Assembly: GCA_031283395.1 (NCBI GenBank)
Contig: JAITBV010000149.1
Span: 1-12,889, forward strand
DNA length: 12,889 nt
Direction: 5' to 3'
Source: Candidatus Adiutrix sp.
GTDB taxonomy: Bacteria > Desulfobacterota > Desulfarculia > Adiutricales > Adiutricaceae
The translations under genes and the position numbers were made by a program. Numbering within the stretch: the stretch's first letter is position 1; each line of letters opens with the position of its first letter. The notes beneath the pieces are model-generated. The model was given only the letters and a program-made list of their open reading frames with translations, was not told the origin of the DNA and ran no database searches. Below are positions 1 through 6,567 of this stretch, piece by piece.

Positions 1-924
1 GAATTCGACGAGTTCCGCGGTTTTCTGCGCAACCTGATCATGCACTCGGCCGTCGGCACGGCCCTGGGCGGCACCCTGACCATTGTGGGCGAGCCCCAGA
101 ACCTTATGATCGGCACGAAAATGGGCTGGTCCTTTTTCGAATTCTTCCGGCACTGCGGCATTATCGCCGTTCCCGTGATGCTGGTCGGCTTCATCACCTG
201 TCCCCTCCTGGAGATATTCCGCGTCCCTGGGTTCGGCTACCAGTTGTCGGACCAGATCCGCCAGCTCATCGTCAACGATTATGAAAAGAAGGCCAAGCAG
301 GCCGCCGGCCAGGGCCGGTATAAGTATATCCTCCAGGGCTTTATGGCGGTGCTTCTGCTCTTGGCCCTGGCCTTCCACGTGGCCGAAGTGGGCCTCATTG
401 GTCTGGCGGTCATCATAATACTTTCCGCCTTCACCGGCATGACCAAGGAACACGATTTCGCCGAAGCCTTCAACAACGCCATGCCTTTTGTGACCCTCAT
501 AGTCATTTTTTTCGCCATCCTGGCCGTGGTCCACGATCAGCACCTAGTGGGTCCGGTGATTCGCTGGGTGTTGTCCTTTGAGGGGCATGCACAGTTGCTG
601 GTTCTCTATCTCTCCAACGGGATCCTGTCCATGGTCAGCGACAGCGTGTTCGTGGCCTCCGTCTTCATTGCCGAAATGGATATCGCCTACCAGGAAGGCG
701 CTTTTACCCTGGACTGGTATCAAAACGTGGCCACGGTGATAAACATGGGCACCAACATAACCTCACTGGGCACGCCCAACGGGACGGCCGGCTTTCTCTT
801 CCTCCTGACCTCGTCCCTGGCCCCCTTGATCAAGTTGTCCTACTTGCAGATGGTGAAGATCATGGTGCCCTATTTCCTGGTCCTTTCGACCACCGGGGGC
901 ATCGTGATTTATTTTTTCCTGTAA
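1..924 (+). CDS. nhaB: NhaB-type Na+/H+ antiporter, C-terminal part (5' end outside window)
   Basis: NhaB is an inner-membrane secondary transporter that exchanges cytoplasmic Na+ for external H+ and serves in pH and sodium homeostasis. The reading frame is open from base 1, so the gene starts before the window; about 307 residues are visible, against roughly 500 in the family. Diagnostic stretches are ALGGTLTIVGEPQNLMIG near the start, HVAEVGLIGLAVIIILSAFTG followed by T-K-E-H in the middle, DSVFVASVFIAE, and GTNITSLGTPNGTAGFLFLLTS near the end. These line up well with E. coli NhaB from memory. Several hydrophobic segments are evident, and the protein ends in a membrane segment (STTGGIVIYFFL) without the longer tail of the E. 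coli protein. A tandem PII-like gene follows 49 nt downstream on the same strand. The family call is strong; ion specificity and stoichiometry are inferred. Confidence 0.93.
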   Translation, partial: EFDEFRGFLRNLIMHSAVGTALGGTLTIVGEPQNLMIGTKMGWSFFEFFRHCGIIAVPVMLVGFITCPLLEIFRVPGFGYQLSDQIRQLIVNDYEKKAKQAAGQGRYKYILQGFMAVLLLLALAFHVAEVGLIGLAVIIILSAFTGMTKEHDFAEAFNNAMPFVTLIVIFFAILAVVHDQHLVGPVIRWVLSFEGHAQLLVLYLSNGILSMVSDSVFVASVFIAEMDIAYQEGAFTLDWYQNVATVINMGTNITSLGTPNGTAGFLFLLTSSLAPLIKLSYLQMVKIMVPYFLVLSTTGGIVIYFFL

Positions 925-973
925 ACCTTCGGGATTTTCGGACCCTTTGGTTTGTTGATTTAAGCGAGGTATT

Positions 974-1654
974 GTGGATCAGGTATTGTTCAGGCCCGCC
1001 AAGCTGCTCATAACCATTGTGGGCAAATACAGCGGCGAGATGGTCCTGGCGGCGAGCAAGGAAGGCGGGGCCAGGGGCGGAACCAAGGCCGTGGGCCGGG
1101 GCCTGTCCCGATATTTCGGCGGCGGCCACGATGATGATGAGGCGGTGACCGAGGCCCTGCTCATAACCCTTATGCATGACGAGTCGGACAGCGTGGTCAA
1201 GGAGGTCCTTCGGGCCGGCCTGGAACACCCGGAGCAGATCAGCGGCCTGGCCCTGGTGCTTGACGCCGCTTCCCTGGCGCGGCCGGGGGACCAGATGGAA
1301 AATACGGCGGAGAGCGCGCCGGAGCGCGCCGGGGGGGAAGGCATGGGACCCGGTAATATCCTGATCACCTGCATCATCACGCACGGTCAGGCCGATGAGA
1401 TCATGAGCGTGGCCCGCCAGGCCGGCGCCAGGGGCGGCACTATCCTCAGCGCGCGGGGCACCGGCACTGAAGACGATGTCAAGTTTTTCGGCATCAGTCT
1501 GGCCCCGGAAAAGGAGATGCTGCTTATTGTGGCCCAGGCGGACCACTCCCGGGACGTGGTGGAGGCCGTGTGCCGGCTGCCCATTTTCAGCGAGCCCGGG
1601 GGCGGCATTGTCTTCACCACCCCGGTGGAGGAGTTCTTTAACCTGGGCCACTGA
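974..1654 (+). CDS. Tandem PII-like (P-II family) regulatory protein
   Basis: This 226-residue protein carries two successive PII-like units, at about residues 9-100 and 124-224, joined by a Gly/Glu-rich linker. Each has a beta strand (LLITIVGKYSGE; ILITCIITHGQ), a helix, and then the motif GARGGT (residues 32-37 and 151-156). That motif aligns with the G-x-x-G-x-T stretch that precedes the T-loop in GlnB. Unit 2 ends in PGGGIVFTTPVEEFF, resembling the GlnB B-loop and final strand; unit 1 has no such glycine-rich B-loop. PII proteins are normally about 112-residue homotrimers that bind nucleotides and control transporters or enzymes. The GTG start is chosen because it includes the first strand and has GAGG 4 nt upstream; the first ATG, at 1040, would cut unit 1. 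The gene lies 49 nt after nhaB and 2 nt before an aminotransferase gene. A role in controlling NhaB is inference. Confidence 0.85.
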   Translation: MDQVLFRPAKLLITIVGKYSGEMVLAASKEGGARGGTKAVGRGLSRYFGGGHDDDEAVTEALLITLMHDESDSVVKEVLRAGLEHPEQISGLALVLDAASLARPGDQMENTAESAPERAGGEGMGPGNILITCIITHGQADEIMSVARQAGARGGTILSARGTGTEDDVKFFGISLAPEKEMLLIVAQADHSRDVVEAVCRLPIFSEPGGGIVFTTPVEEFFNLGH

Positions 1655-1656
1655 AA

Positions 1657-2781
1657 ATGGAAGTGCCCATACTGAAAATCCCCTTTGACCAGGCCGATGC
1701 CGAGGTCATTTGCGGCGAGCTTAAAGAAATGCTTTTAAGCGGCCGCCTGGCCATGGGGGATAAGACCCTGGCTTTTGAGCGGGCTTTCGCCGGGTTTTGC
1801 GGCGTTGGCCACGCCTTGGGCGTGAACAGCGGCACCGCGGCCCTGGAGATCATCTGCCGGGCCCTGGAAGTTGAAGGCGGTTCCGTGGCCGTGCCGGCCA
1901 ACACTTTCCTGGCCACCGCCCTGGCCCCCATCGCCGCCGGGGCCAGGATCATCCTGGTGGACTGTGATCCCCTATATTTCCAGATGTGCCCGGAAGATTT
2001 GGCCCGTAAAATGCGCCCCGACACCCGGGCGGTCATCCTGGTCCACCTGGGCGGCTTCATCTCCCCGGCCTGGCGCCGTATAAAGGAGCTGGCCGAAAAC
2101 AACGGGGCGGCCTTCATCGAGGACGCGGCCCACGCCCACGGCGCGGAAGTTCCGGAAGGCCGGGCCGGTTCCCTGGGGTTCGCCGCCGCCTTCTCCTTCT
2201 ATCCCACCAAGGTCTTGACCACGGCCGAAGGCGGCCTGGTCACCACTTCCGACCGGGAATTTTACCAGCGACTCCAAATCATCCGCCAGCACGGCCAGAT
2301 CAAGCCCGGCTCCAACCTCCATCATTTCTGGGGCGGCAACTTCCGCCCCTCGGAGATACATGCCCTTTTGGGCCTGGCCATGATGAGGAAGGCTGACTGT
2401 ATCCTGGCCGCCAGAAGGGCCGCGGCCGCGGTTTACGACCGGCTCCTGGCCGGGGCCCCGGTCCGGCCGGTTTTGCCGCCCCCGGGGCTCAGGCCGGCTT
2501 ATTACAAATACATGGCCCTGCTCCCAGAGGGCCTGGACCGGGACCGGATCAAAAAGCGGCTCCGGGAGGAATTCCAGGTAAACCTGGCCGGCGAGGTCTA
2601 CGCCGTGGCCGGCCACCGGCAGCCCCTCTGGTCAAGCCGGCCCGGCTACCTGGCCGCCCCCCTGGAACCCCTGCCGGTCACGGAAATGGTGGCCCGGCGC
2701 CAGGTCTGCCTGCCCCTCTACCCCGGCCTGGATGGGGAAGCCCAGGATTTCGTGGTGGAAAGTCTTTTGAAGGCGCTGTAA
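1657..2781 (+). CDS. DegT/DnrJ/EryC1/StrS family PLP-dependent aminotransferase
   Basis: This family transfers an amino group, usually from glutamate or glutamine, to a keto-sugar or cyclitol, giving amino sugars for surface polysaccharides or secondary metabolites. The 374-residue length is typical. The motif FSFYPTKVLTTAEGG puts the PLP-binding lysine at K185. FIEDAAHAHGA gives the cofactor-contacting D156, with H159 where many members have Gln. VNSGTAALE near residue 70 is the usual phosphate-loop region, and VILVHLGGFISP corresponds to the common HLYG or HIGG segment. The ATG lies 2 nt after the stop of the PII-like gene; GGAGGAG is about 24 nt upstream, too far to serve as a normal ribosome site, so coupling to the upstream gene is likely. 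The substrate cannot be read from sequence, and no other sugar-nucleotide genes are visible nearby. Confidence 0.9.
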   Translation: MEVPILKIPFDQADAEVICGELKEMLLSGRLAMGDKTLAFERAFAGFCGVGHALGVNSGTAALEIICRALEVEGGSVAVPANTFLATALAPIAAGARIILVDCDPLYFQMCPEDLARKMRPDTRAVILVHLGGFISPAWRRIKELAENNGAAFIEDAAHAHGAEVPEGRAGSLGFAAAFSFYPTKVLTTAEGGLVTTSDREFYQRLQIIRQHGQIKPGSNLHHFWGGNFRPSEIHALLGLAMMRKADCILAARRAAAAVYDRLLAGAPVRPVLPPPGLRPAYYKYMALLPEGLDRDRIKKRLREEFQVNLAGEVYAVAGHRQPLWSSRPGYLAAPLEPLPVTEMVARRQVCLPLYPGLDGEAQDFVVESLLKAL

Positions 2782-2823
2782 GACCAAGGGCAAATCAAGC
2801 GAAACTTGATTTGTTCTTGGTCT
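2781..2823. terminator. Bidirectional stem-loop between convergent genes
   Basis: The arms AGACCAAGGGCAAATCAAG (2781-2799) and CTTGATTTGTTCTTGGTCT (2805-2823) pair over 19 positions: 17 Watson-Crick pairs plus two G-U pairs in the plus-strand transcript. The loop is CGAAA. The stem starts on the last base of the aminotransferase stop codon and overlaps the final codons and stop of the acyltransferase gene on the other strand. Neither side is followed by a T-tract, so this is not a classical intrinsic terminator. It could stabilise the 3' ends of both messages or work with another termination factor. Confidence 0.7.
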
Positions 2824-3745
2824 TCCAGCGGCGATGGCCCCAGAGCCATTGGTCGGGATAGCGCCGGATAAACTCACCCAGCCAGGCGTTGATCTGGCCG
2901 GCCTTGGCCCGGTGGTCCTCTTCCTCGGGCCGGTCCGGGGCCGGCGGGAGAGGCGGGAAGATATGCCCGAAATGGGTCCGGCCCTCCCGCCGGAAGAGTA
3001 TCAGGACGATGGCGGTCCCGGCCCGCCGGGCCAGGCGCAGGGGCCCCAGGTTGAAGGTGGCCTCGCGGCCCATGAAGGGCGCCAGGGTCTTGGAGTTGGG
3101 CGAGTCTTTCAGGATGGCCTGATCCACCAGGGTGCCCAGCACACCGCCTGATTTGAGAACGGCCAGCATATCCCGGGCCGAGCCGTCCTTGTCCAGAAAA
3201 CGGTTGCCGTTCGTGGACCTCAGGCGCTCGGCCAGGGCGTTTATAAAGGGGCTGCCCGTTCGGCGGCCGACTATGTTGAGCCTGAAGCCGAGCAATTCGG
3301 CGGTGAAGTGGCACATCAGTTCCCAGTTGCCCAGGTGGCCCGTCAGGATCAAAAGGCCCCGGCCGGAACGCCGGCTCTCCCCCAGGGCCTGGACCAGGTA
3401 TTCCCGGCCTTCGGCCAGGCGGCAGTCGGCCCGAAAGGGGGCCAGGCCCCGGTGGTAGCAACGTAATATTTCCCAGGCCCCGCGGCCGTGGTTGGCGAAG
3501 ACGGACCGGGCCGTGGCCCTGGCCGGGAAGTCGGGCGGCAGAAATCCCGTGGCCCGCACCAGTTCCATGTTGGCCAGGGCGATGCGGCGCCGGCGAGCCA
3601 GGAGGTGAAAGGCCAGCCGGCCGCCGGCCGAACCCAGGGCCAGGCCCCAGGCCGGCGGCAGCCAGGCCAGGGGCCGGGTCAGGATATCGAATAGGGCCAG
3701 CTTCAAGGCCAGGGCCGGGCCGGGCCGGGCCGGAGCCGGTTGCAA
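2795..3745 (-). CDS. LpxL/HtrB-family lysophospholipid (lipid A) acyltransferase
   Basis: Members transfer an acyl chain onto lipid A precursors or a related acceptor at the inner membrane. The 316-residue length fits the family. The motif GHLGNWEL supplies the HX4E catalytic pair at H137 and E142. FMGREATFNLGPLRLARRAG and the C-terminal YPDQWLWGHRRWK are also typical. An N-terminal hydrophobic stretch (LPPAWGLALGSAGGRLAFHLLA) is consistent with membrane association. The start is uncertain. The TTG used here has no evident ribosome site and would give a leader of only about 10 nt from the predicted promoter; the next ATG (residue 60) is too far in, and another TTG at codon 14 is possible. The gene converges on the aminotransferase gene with 13 nt between stops and diverges from the PilZ gene. 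Whether the acceptor is lipid A or another lipid is unknown. Confidence 0.88.
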   Translation of the reverse strand: MQPAPARPGPALALKLALFDILTRPLAWLPPAWGLALGSAGGRLAFHLLARRRRIALANMELVRATGFLPPDFPARATARSVFANHGRGAWEILRCYHRGLAPFRADCRLAEGREYLVQALGESRRSGRGLLILTGHLGNWELMCHFTAELLGFRLNIVGRRTGSPFINALAERLRSTNGNRFLDKDGSARDMLAVLKSGGVLGTLVDQAILKDSPNSKTLAPFMGREATFNLGPLRLARRAGTAIVLILFRREGRTHFGHIFPPLPPAPDRPEEEDHRAKAGQINAWLGEFIRRYPDQWLWGHRRWKTKNKSSFA

Positions 3746-3768
3746 AGATTCTTTTAAAATACTATAAT
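3740..3768 (+). promoter_or_regulatory. Sigma70-type promoter for the PilZ gene
   Basis: A perfect TATAAT (3763-3768) lies 17 nt after TTGCAA (3740-3745, 4 of 6 match to TTGACA), inside an AT-rich pocket in an otherwise GC-rich region. Transcription would start near 3775, leaving a leader of about 27 nt before the ATG at 3802. The -35 hexamer is palindromic and contains the TTG start codon proposed for the divergent acyltransferase gene. Prediction from sequence only. Confidence 0.6.
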
Positions 3769-3788
3769 CTCCAAAATTTCCATGCCAA
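3761..3788 (-). promoter_or_regulatory. Possible divergent promoter for the acyltransferase gene
   Basis: On the minus strand TTGGCA (3788-3783, 5 of 6 to TTGACA) is followed after 16 nt by TATAGT (3766-3761, 5 of 6 to TATAAT). The -10 element overlaps the TATAAT of the plus-strand promoter, so the two could not be occupied at once. Transcription would begin near 3754, only about 10 nt before the TTG start. Confidence 0.45.
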
Positions 3789-3801
3789 GATCAAGTGAAC
3801 A

Positions 3802-4569
3802 ATGAGCGACGTAAAAAAAGCACCGTCCCGGCCGATCACCGTTGATCGCCTTTTAAGGCCCCAGACCAGAATAGATCTCATGTTGGAGGTGGATAACCTG
3901 ACCGGACAGGCCGATATCCGCTCGTCCATGATCCTGGATCTGCCCTCCGACCGGCTCATCATCGTCCAGCCCAATCCTCCCCTCGGGAAATCCAATCAGG
4001 GACGAAAGCTGGAAGCCAGCGTCGTCCACTACGACCTCGTGACCCATGAGATCACCCGCTGGGGCTGGACGGCCACCATCCTTGAGCTGGACGACAAATA
4101 CAAGCTCCATCACGACGACCCGTCATCGGCCCAGTTGGTGTCGGTCATCGTCCTGGGCCGGCCCGGCCAGTCCAGCCTGTCCAAAAGCAATGTCCGCCAG
4201 GCCTATCGCCTGGATCCCGGCCGGAACAGCGGCATAGCCGTGGCTGTCAACCCTGAGCCGGCCCCGGTCAGTCTCCTGAATTTTTCCGCCGGCGGTCTGA
4301 TGTTGAAAACCTCCACTCCTTCGCCCTACACTCTCGGCCAGGAGCTGTCCTTCGAGCTGGCCTTCCCGGACGAGGAGGAACTGCCGGTCAGGCATCTGAA
4401 GGGGCAGGCCCTCGTTGTCCGCCTGGAATTGAACCCGGACGGAAAGACGGCCAGCCTGGGGCTGAAATTCCAGGCCCTGGGCCACGAGGCCCAGTTGGCC
4501 CTGCCGAAGGTCCTCCAGCACTATATGCTGGAAGAGCAGCGCCACCGCCACCAGGACGACGACCTTTAG
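3802..4569 (+). CDS. YcgR-like PilZ domain protein (probable c-di-GMP receptor)
   Basis: PilZ proteins bind the second messenger cyclic di-GMP and relay it to motility, polysaccharide secretion or adhesion machinery. In this 255-residue protein the C-terminal domain (about residues 130-245) holds both halves of the binding signature: RQAYR (R132 and R136) and NFSAGG (N160, S162, G165, matching [D/N]xSxxG). The N-terminal part (about 17-105), rich in predicted beta strand, resembles the YcgR-type N-terminal domain that precedes PilZ in flagellar brake proteins. No membrane segment is seen. The gene stands alone between divergent and convergent minus-strand genes and has its own strong-looking promoter just upstream. 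The target is unknown; no flagellar or pilus gene is in the window, although a CheA-type kinase lies about 6 kb away. Confidence 0.87.
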   Translation: MSDVKKAPSRPITVDRLLRPQTRIDLMLEVDNLTGQADIRSSMILDLPSDRLIIVQPNPPLGKSNQGRKLEASVVHYDLVTHEITRWGWTATILELDDKYKLHHDDPSSAQLVSVIVLGRPGQSSLSKSNVRQAYRLDPGRNSGIAVAVNPEPAPVSLLNFSAGGLMLKTSTPSPYTLGQELSFELAFPDEEELPVRHLKGQALVVRLELNPDGKTASLGLKFQALGHEAQLALPKVLQHYMLEEQRHRHQDDDL

Positions 4570-4585
4570 AATTCCCCCCGCTTTA

Positions 4586-4849
4586 TCAAGCCTCCGGCAC
4601 GTCCCGGCCGCTGGTGAAGTCTCCTCGTTCAGCCTTTAGTTTCAAGGCGTCCAGTACCAGGCCCACGGTTTCGGCGGTCAGGGAGCGGCACATGGTCATG
4701 ACCCCGGTGGTGACTATGACCGTGGGCAGGACCTCCAGGCCGTCCTGATCGTTTTCCGCTTCCAGTTCCGCCACCAGTTTAAGGACCAGGTCGAAAAAGC
4801 GGCGGCTGATGCGCTCGTTGGTTTCCAGGCTAGGGGGGCTATTGTCCAT
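4586..4849 (-). CDS. Small hypothetical protein (87 aa)
   Basis: I do not recognise this family. The protein is soluble, with a charged helix near residues 10-35 (RRFFDLVLKLVAELEAEN), a hydrophobic beta-like stretch (LEVLPTVIVTTGVMTM) and a second helix (AETVGLVLDALKLKAE). It has one cysteine. Coding status is supported by the ATG preceded by AAAGGA with 5 nt spacing (plus positions 4855-4860), by normal composition, and by its place 55 nt after the radical SAM gene on the same strand. It is the last gene of the long minus-strand run and converges with the PilZ gene at 16 nt. It could be a partner of the radical SAM protein, but its look is that of a small folded domain rather than a leader-plus-core peptide. 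Confidence 0.72.
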   Translation of the reverse strand: MDNSPPSLETNERISRRFFDLVLKLVAELEAENDQDGLEVLPTVIVTTGVMTMCRSLTAETVGLVLDALKLKAERGDFTSGRDVPEA

Positions 4850-4904
4850 TTTTTTCCTTTCACTATGTCCCTTGGGCGGCGGTGGGCCGGCTTACGGGAC
4901 CTTG

Positions 4905-5924
4905 TCAGGCCAGGGTGGATAGATAGGGGACGCTGCAGGCCCGGCAGGCCGGGATATCCCCGTACCGGCCGGCCAAGTGGGCCGCCCGGAGTTTTTGATA
5001 GGCCTCGCCCTGCCATATCTCGCTTAAGGGTGTCTGGTCGGCCCGCCCCACCGGGAGCCGGCGGTCCCAGTCGCCGCAGCAGGGCCCGGCCGGGCCGTCC
5101 CAGAACACGAACAGGCGGCGGAAGAGGTCCGGGCAGACGAAGCCGGGCTGAAGACCGAAGTCCCGGCCGTAATCCCGGCCTACCTCCGAAGCCAGGCCGA
5201 AGCCGATTTCCGCCACGCCCAGGCCGCGGAACAGGCGAATATAATCGGCCTTTACTTGATCCTGGTTTTCGGTTGCCTCCGGCAGGATCATGGAAGCCCG
5301 GGTCTGCACCGCCCAAAGGCCCAGCCGCTCCCGGACGGCCATGAAGGCCCTGATGTTGTCCAGGACCTGGTCGTAATCCGCGCCCGGCCTGGCTTTTTCA
5401 TATTCCGCCCTGTAGGGCGAATCAAAGGAGAAGAAAATATCCGTCAGACCCGCGGTCAAAAGGGCCTCGGCTATGTCCTCGGTCAGGAGCGTGGCATTGG
5501 TGTTGAGCATGACCCACAGCCCGGCTCCGGCGGCCAGGCGGACCATGTCCGTCAGCCTGGGAGCCAGAAGGGGTTCGCCCAGGAAATTGAGCTTGATGGA
5601 CCGGAGCCCCCCGGCCGCCCCTTCCTTGATCAGCCTCTCGAACAGGGCGAAATCCATATCCCCCCAGGTGCCCGCCGGGTTCCAGGATGAGCGGCCGGTC
5701 CGCAGATAATGGGTGCGGGGGCAGACCGGGCAACTGAGGTTGCAGCGGTTGGTCGGGTCCACATCCAGGTGGAGGGGGAAGCCGCCGGCCTCGCCCTTAA
5801 GGCTCCGTTCGTCCCATTGGCGGCGGTATTCCCGGTAGTCCGGCCCCCGGTGGGGACGCCAGTCCAGTTCCGGGGGCGGGCCCAGTTCATAATAGGTGGG
5901 GCTGCGGTAGGTGACTTGATCCAT
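4905..5924 (-). CDS. Radical SAM protein with SPASM-like C-terminus
   Basis: Radical SAM enzymes cleave S-adenosylmethionine with a [4Fe-4S] cluster to start radical chemistry. From the ATG at 5924 the protein has 339 residues. The cluster motif is CNLSCPVC (C61, C65, C68; CX3CX2C), preceded by LDVDPTNR. FLGEPLL fits the SAM-contacting glycine segment, and LNTNATLLT and FFSFDSP are typical barrel strands. C-terminal cysteines at about 264, 282, 283, 327 and 330 (GPCCGDW; ACRAC) suggest a SPASM or twitch domain binding extra clusters. An in-frame TTG at 5984 would add 20 basic residues and overlap the purH stop. The ATG is preferred because the conserved-looking sequence starts there, although no good ribosome site precedes it. 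Substrate unknown; SPASM proteins act on peptides, proteins and sugars. Confidence 0.88.
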   Translation of the reverse strand: MDQVTYRSPTYYELGPPPELDWRPHRGPDYREYRRQWDERSLKGEAGGFPLHLDVDPTNRCNLSCPVCPRTHYLRTGRSSWNPAGTWGDMDFALFERLIKEGAAGGLRSIKLNFLGEPLLAPRLTDMVRLAAGAGLWVMLNTNATLLTEDIAEALLTAGLTDIFFSFDSPYRAEYEKARPGADYDQVLDNIRAFMAVRERLGLWAVQTRASMILPEATENQDQVKADYIRLFRGLGVAEIGFGLASEVGRDYGRDFGLQPGFVCPDLFRRLFVFWDGPAGPCCGDWDRRLPVGRADQTPLSEIWQGEAYQKLRAAHLAGRYGDIPACRACSVPYLSTLA

Positions 5925-5973
5925 GAAAATTTTTCTATTTGCCGCCTTACGGCGCCTTGGCCGATAAGGGGGT

Positions 5974-6567
5974 TTACAAGCCAAGGCTCTCCAGGTAGGC
6001 GCTTATGGCCCGGTCATAGCCTTGGGTGCGGGCGAAAGCTTTTTGGGCCAATTCCCGGCGGGTGGCCGGGGTGGTCTGGCCCCGGGCCCGCAATTCCGCC
6101 GCCACCCGGGCGTAGTCGGCTGGATCGCAGACGACCGTCACCGAGTCGAAATTCTTGGCCGCGGCCCGGATTAGGCAGGGCCCCCCGATATCGATGTTCT
6201 CCACGGCCTCCTCCAGGGTCACCCCCGGCCGGGCCACGACCGATTCGAAAGGATAGAGGTTGACCGCCAACAGGTCGATGGGGCCGAAACCGAGTTCCCG
6301 CATCTGCCCGGCATGTTCGGCCGAATCGCGGCGGAACAGGAGACCGGCGTGGACCTTGGGATGCAGGGTCTTGACCCGGCCGCCCAATATCTGGGGCGAC
6401 CCCGTGTAATCAGCCACCTCCACCACTTTCAGCCCGCCTTCGGTCAAGGCCCGGGCCGTCCCGCCCGTGGAGAGTATCTCCGCCCCGGTCTCGGCCAGGG
6501 CTAGGGCCAGTTCCATCAGGCCCTCTTTGTCGTAAACGCTCAAGAGCGCGCGTTCAATCCCGCTCAT
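5974..6567 (-). CDS. purH: Stand-alone IMP cyclohydrolase (N-terminal domain of PurH)
   Basis: This enzyme closes the ring of FAICAR to give IMP, the last step of de novo purine synthesis. PurH is usually a fusion of about 520 residues that also carries AICAR formyltransferase. Here the 197-residue protein covers only the cyclohydrolase domain and ends at a normal stop after [12 protein letters not shown], the natural domain border. Catalytic residues known from the human enzyme (K66, Y104, D125, K137) have counterparts at K66 ([10 protein letters not shown]), Y105 (VNLYPF), D126 (ENIDIGG) and K138 (RAAAKN). The clean end argues for a real split gene rather than a truncation; from memory, Desulfovibrio-type bacteria also keep the two activities on separate genes. 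The start overlaps the end of obg by 14 nt and has an excellent GGGAGG site. Confidence 0.93.
   Translation of the reverse strand: MSGIERALLSVYDKEGLMELALALAETGAEILSTGGTARALTEGGLKVVEVADYTGSPQILGGRVKTLHPKVHAGLLFRRDSAEHAGQMRELGFGPIDLLAVNLYPFESVVARPGVTLEEAVENIDIGGPCLIRAAAKNFDSVTVVCDPADYARVAAELRARGQTTPATRRELAQKAFARTQGYDRAISAYLESLGL

Noticed and set aside
860..1651. Open frame of 263 codons on the minus strand opposite the PII-like gene
   Set aside because: It is the antisense of a gene with clear domain motifs, its product is compositionally odd (Pro, Gly, Ala, His, Arg), and GC-rich DNA leaves such frames open by chance.
1972..2616. 214-codon minus-strand frame inside the aminotransferase gene
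   Set aside because: Antisense shadow; the plus-strand product has the full PLP-lysine motif and normal length.
4586..4849. The 87-residue gene as a RiPP precursor for the radical SAM enzyme
   Set aside because: No leader-core division, no Gly-Gly type cleavage site and no repeated or Cys-rich core; the sequence looks like a small folded domain. Kept only as a possible partner.
4714..5316. 200-codon minus-strand frame spanning the radical SAM end and the small gene
   Set aside because: It runs through two supported genes in another frame, is extremely Arg/Pro/Gly-rich, and has no motif.
5941..5973. Short inverted repeat (GCCG/CGGC) between purH and the radical SAM gene as a terminator or riboswitch
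   Set aside because: The stem is only about 4 bp with no T-tract, expected by chance at this GC content.
5925..5984. TTG start giving the radical SAM protein 20 more residues
   Set aside because: It would overlap the purH stop and adds a basic, non-conserved-looking stretch; the ATG at 5924 is the simpler choice, though neither has a strong ribosome site.
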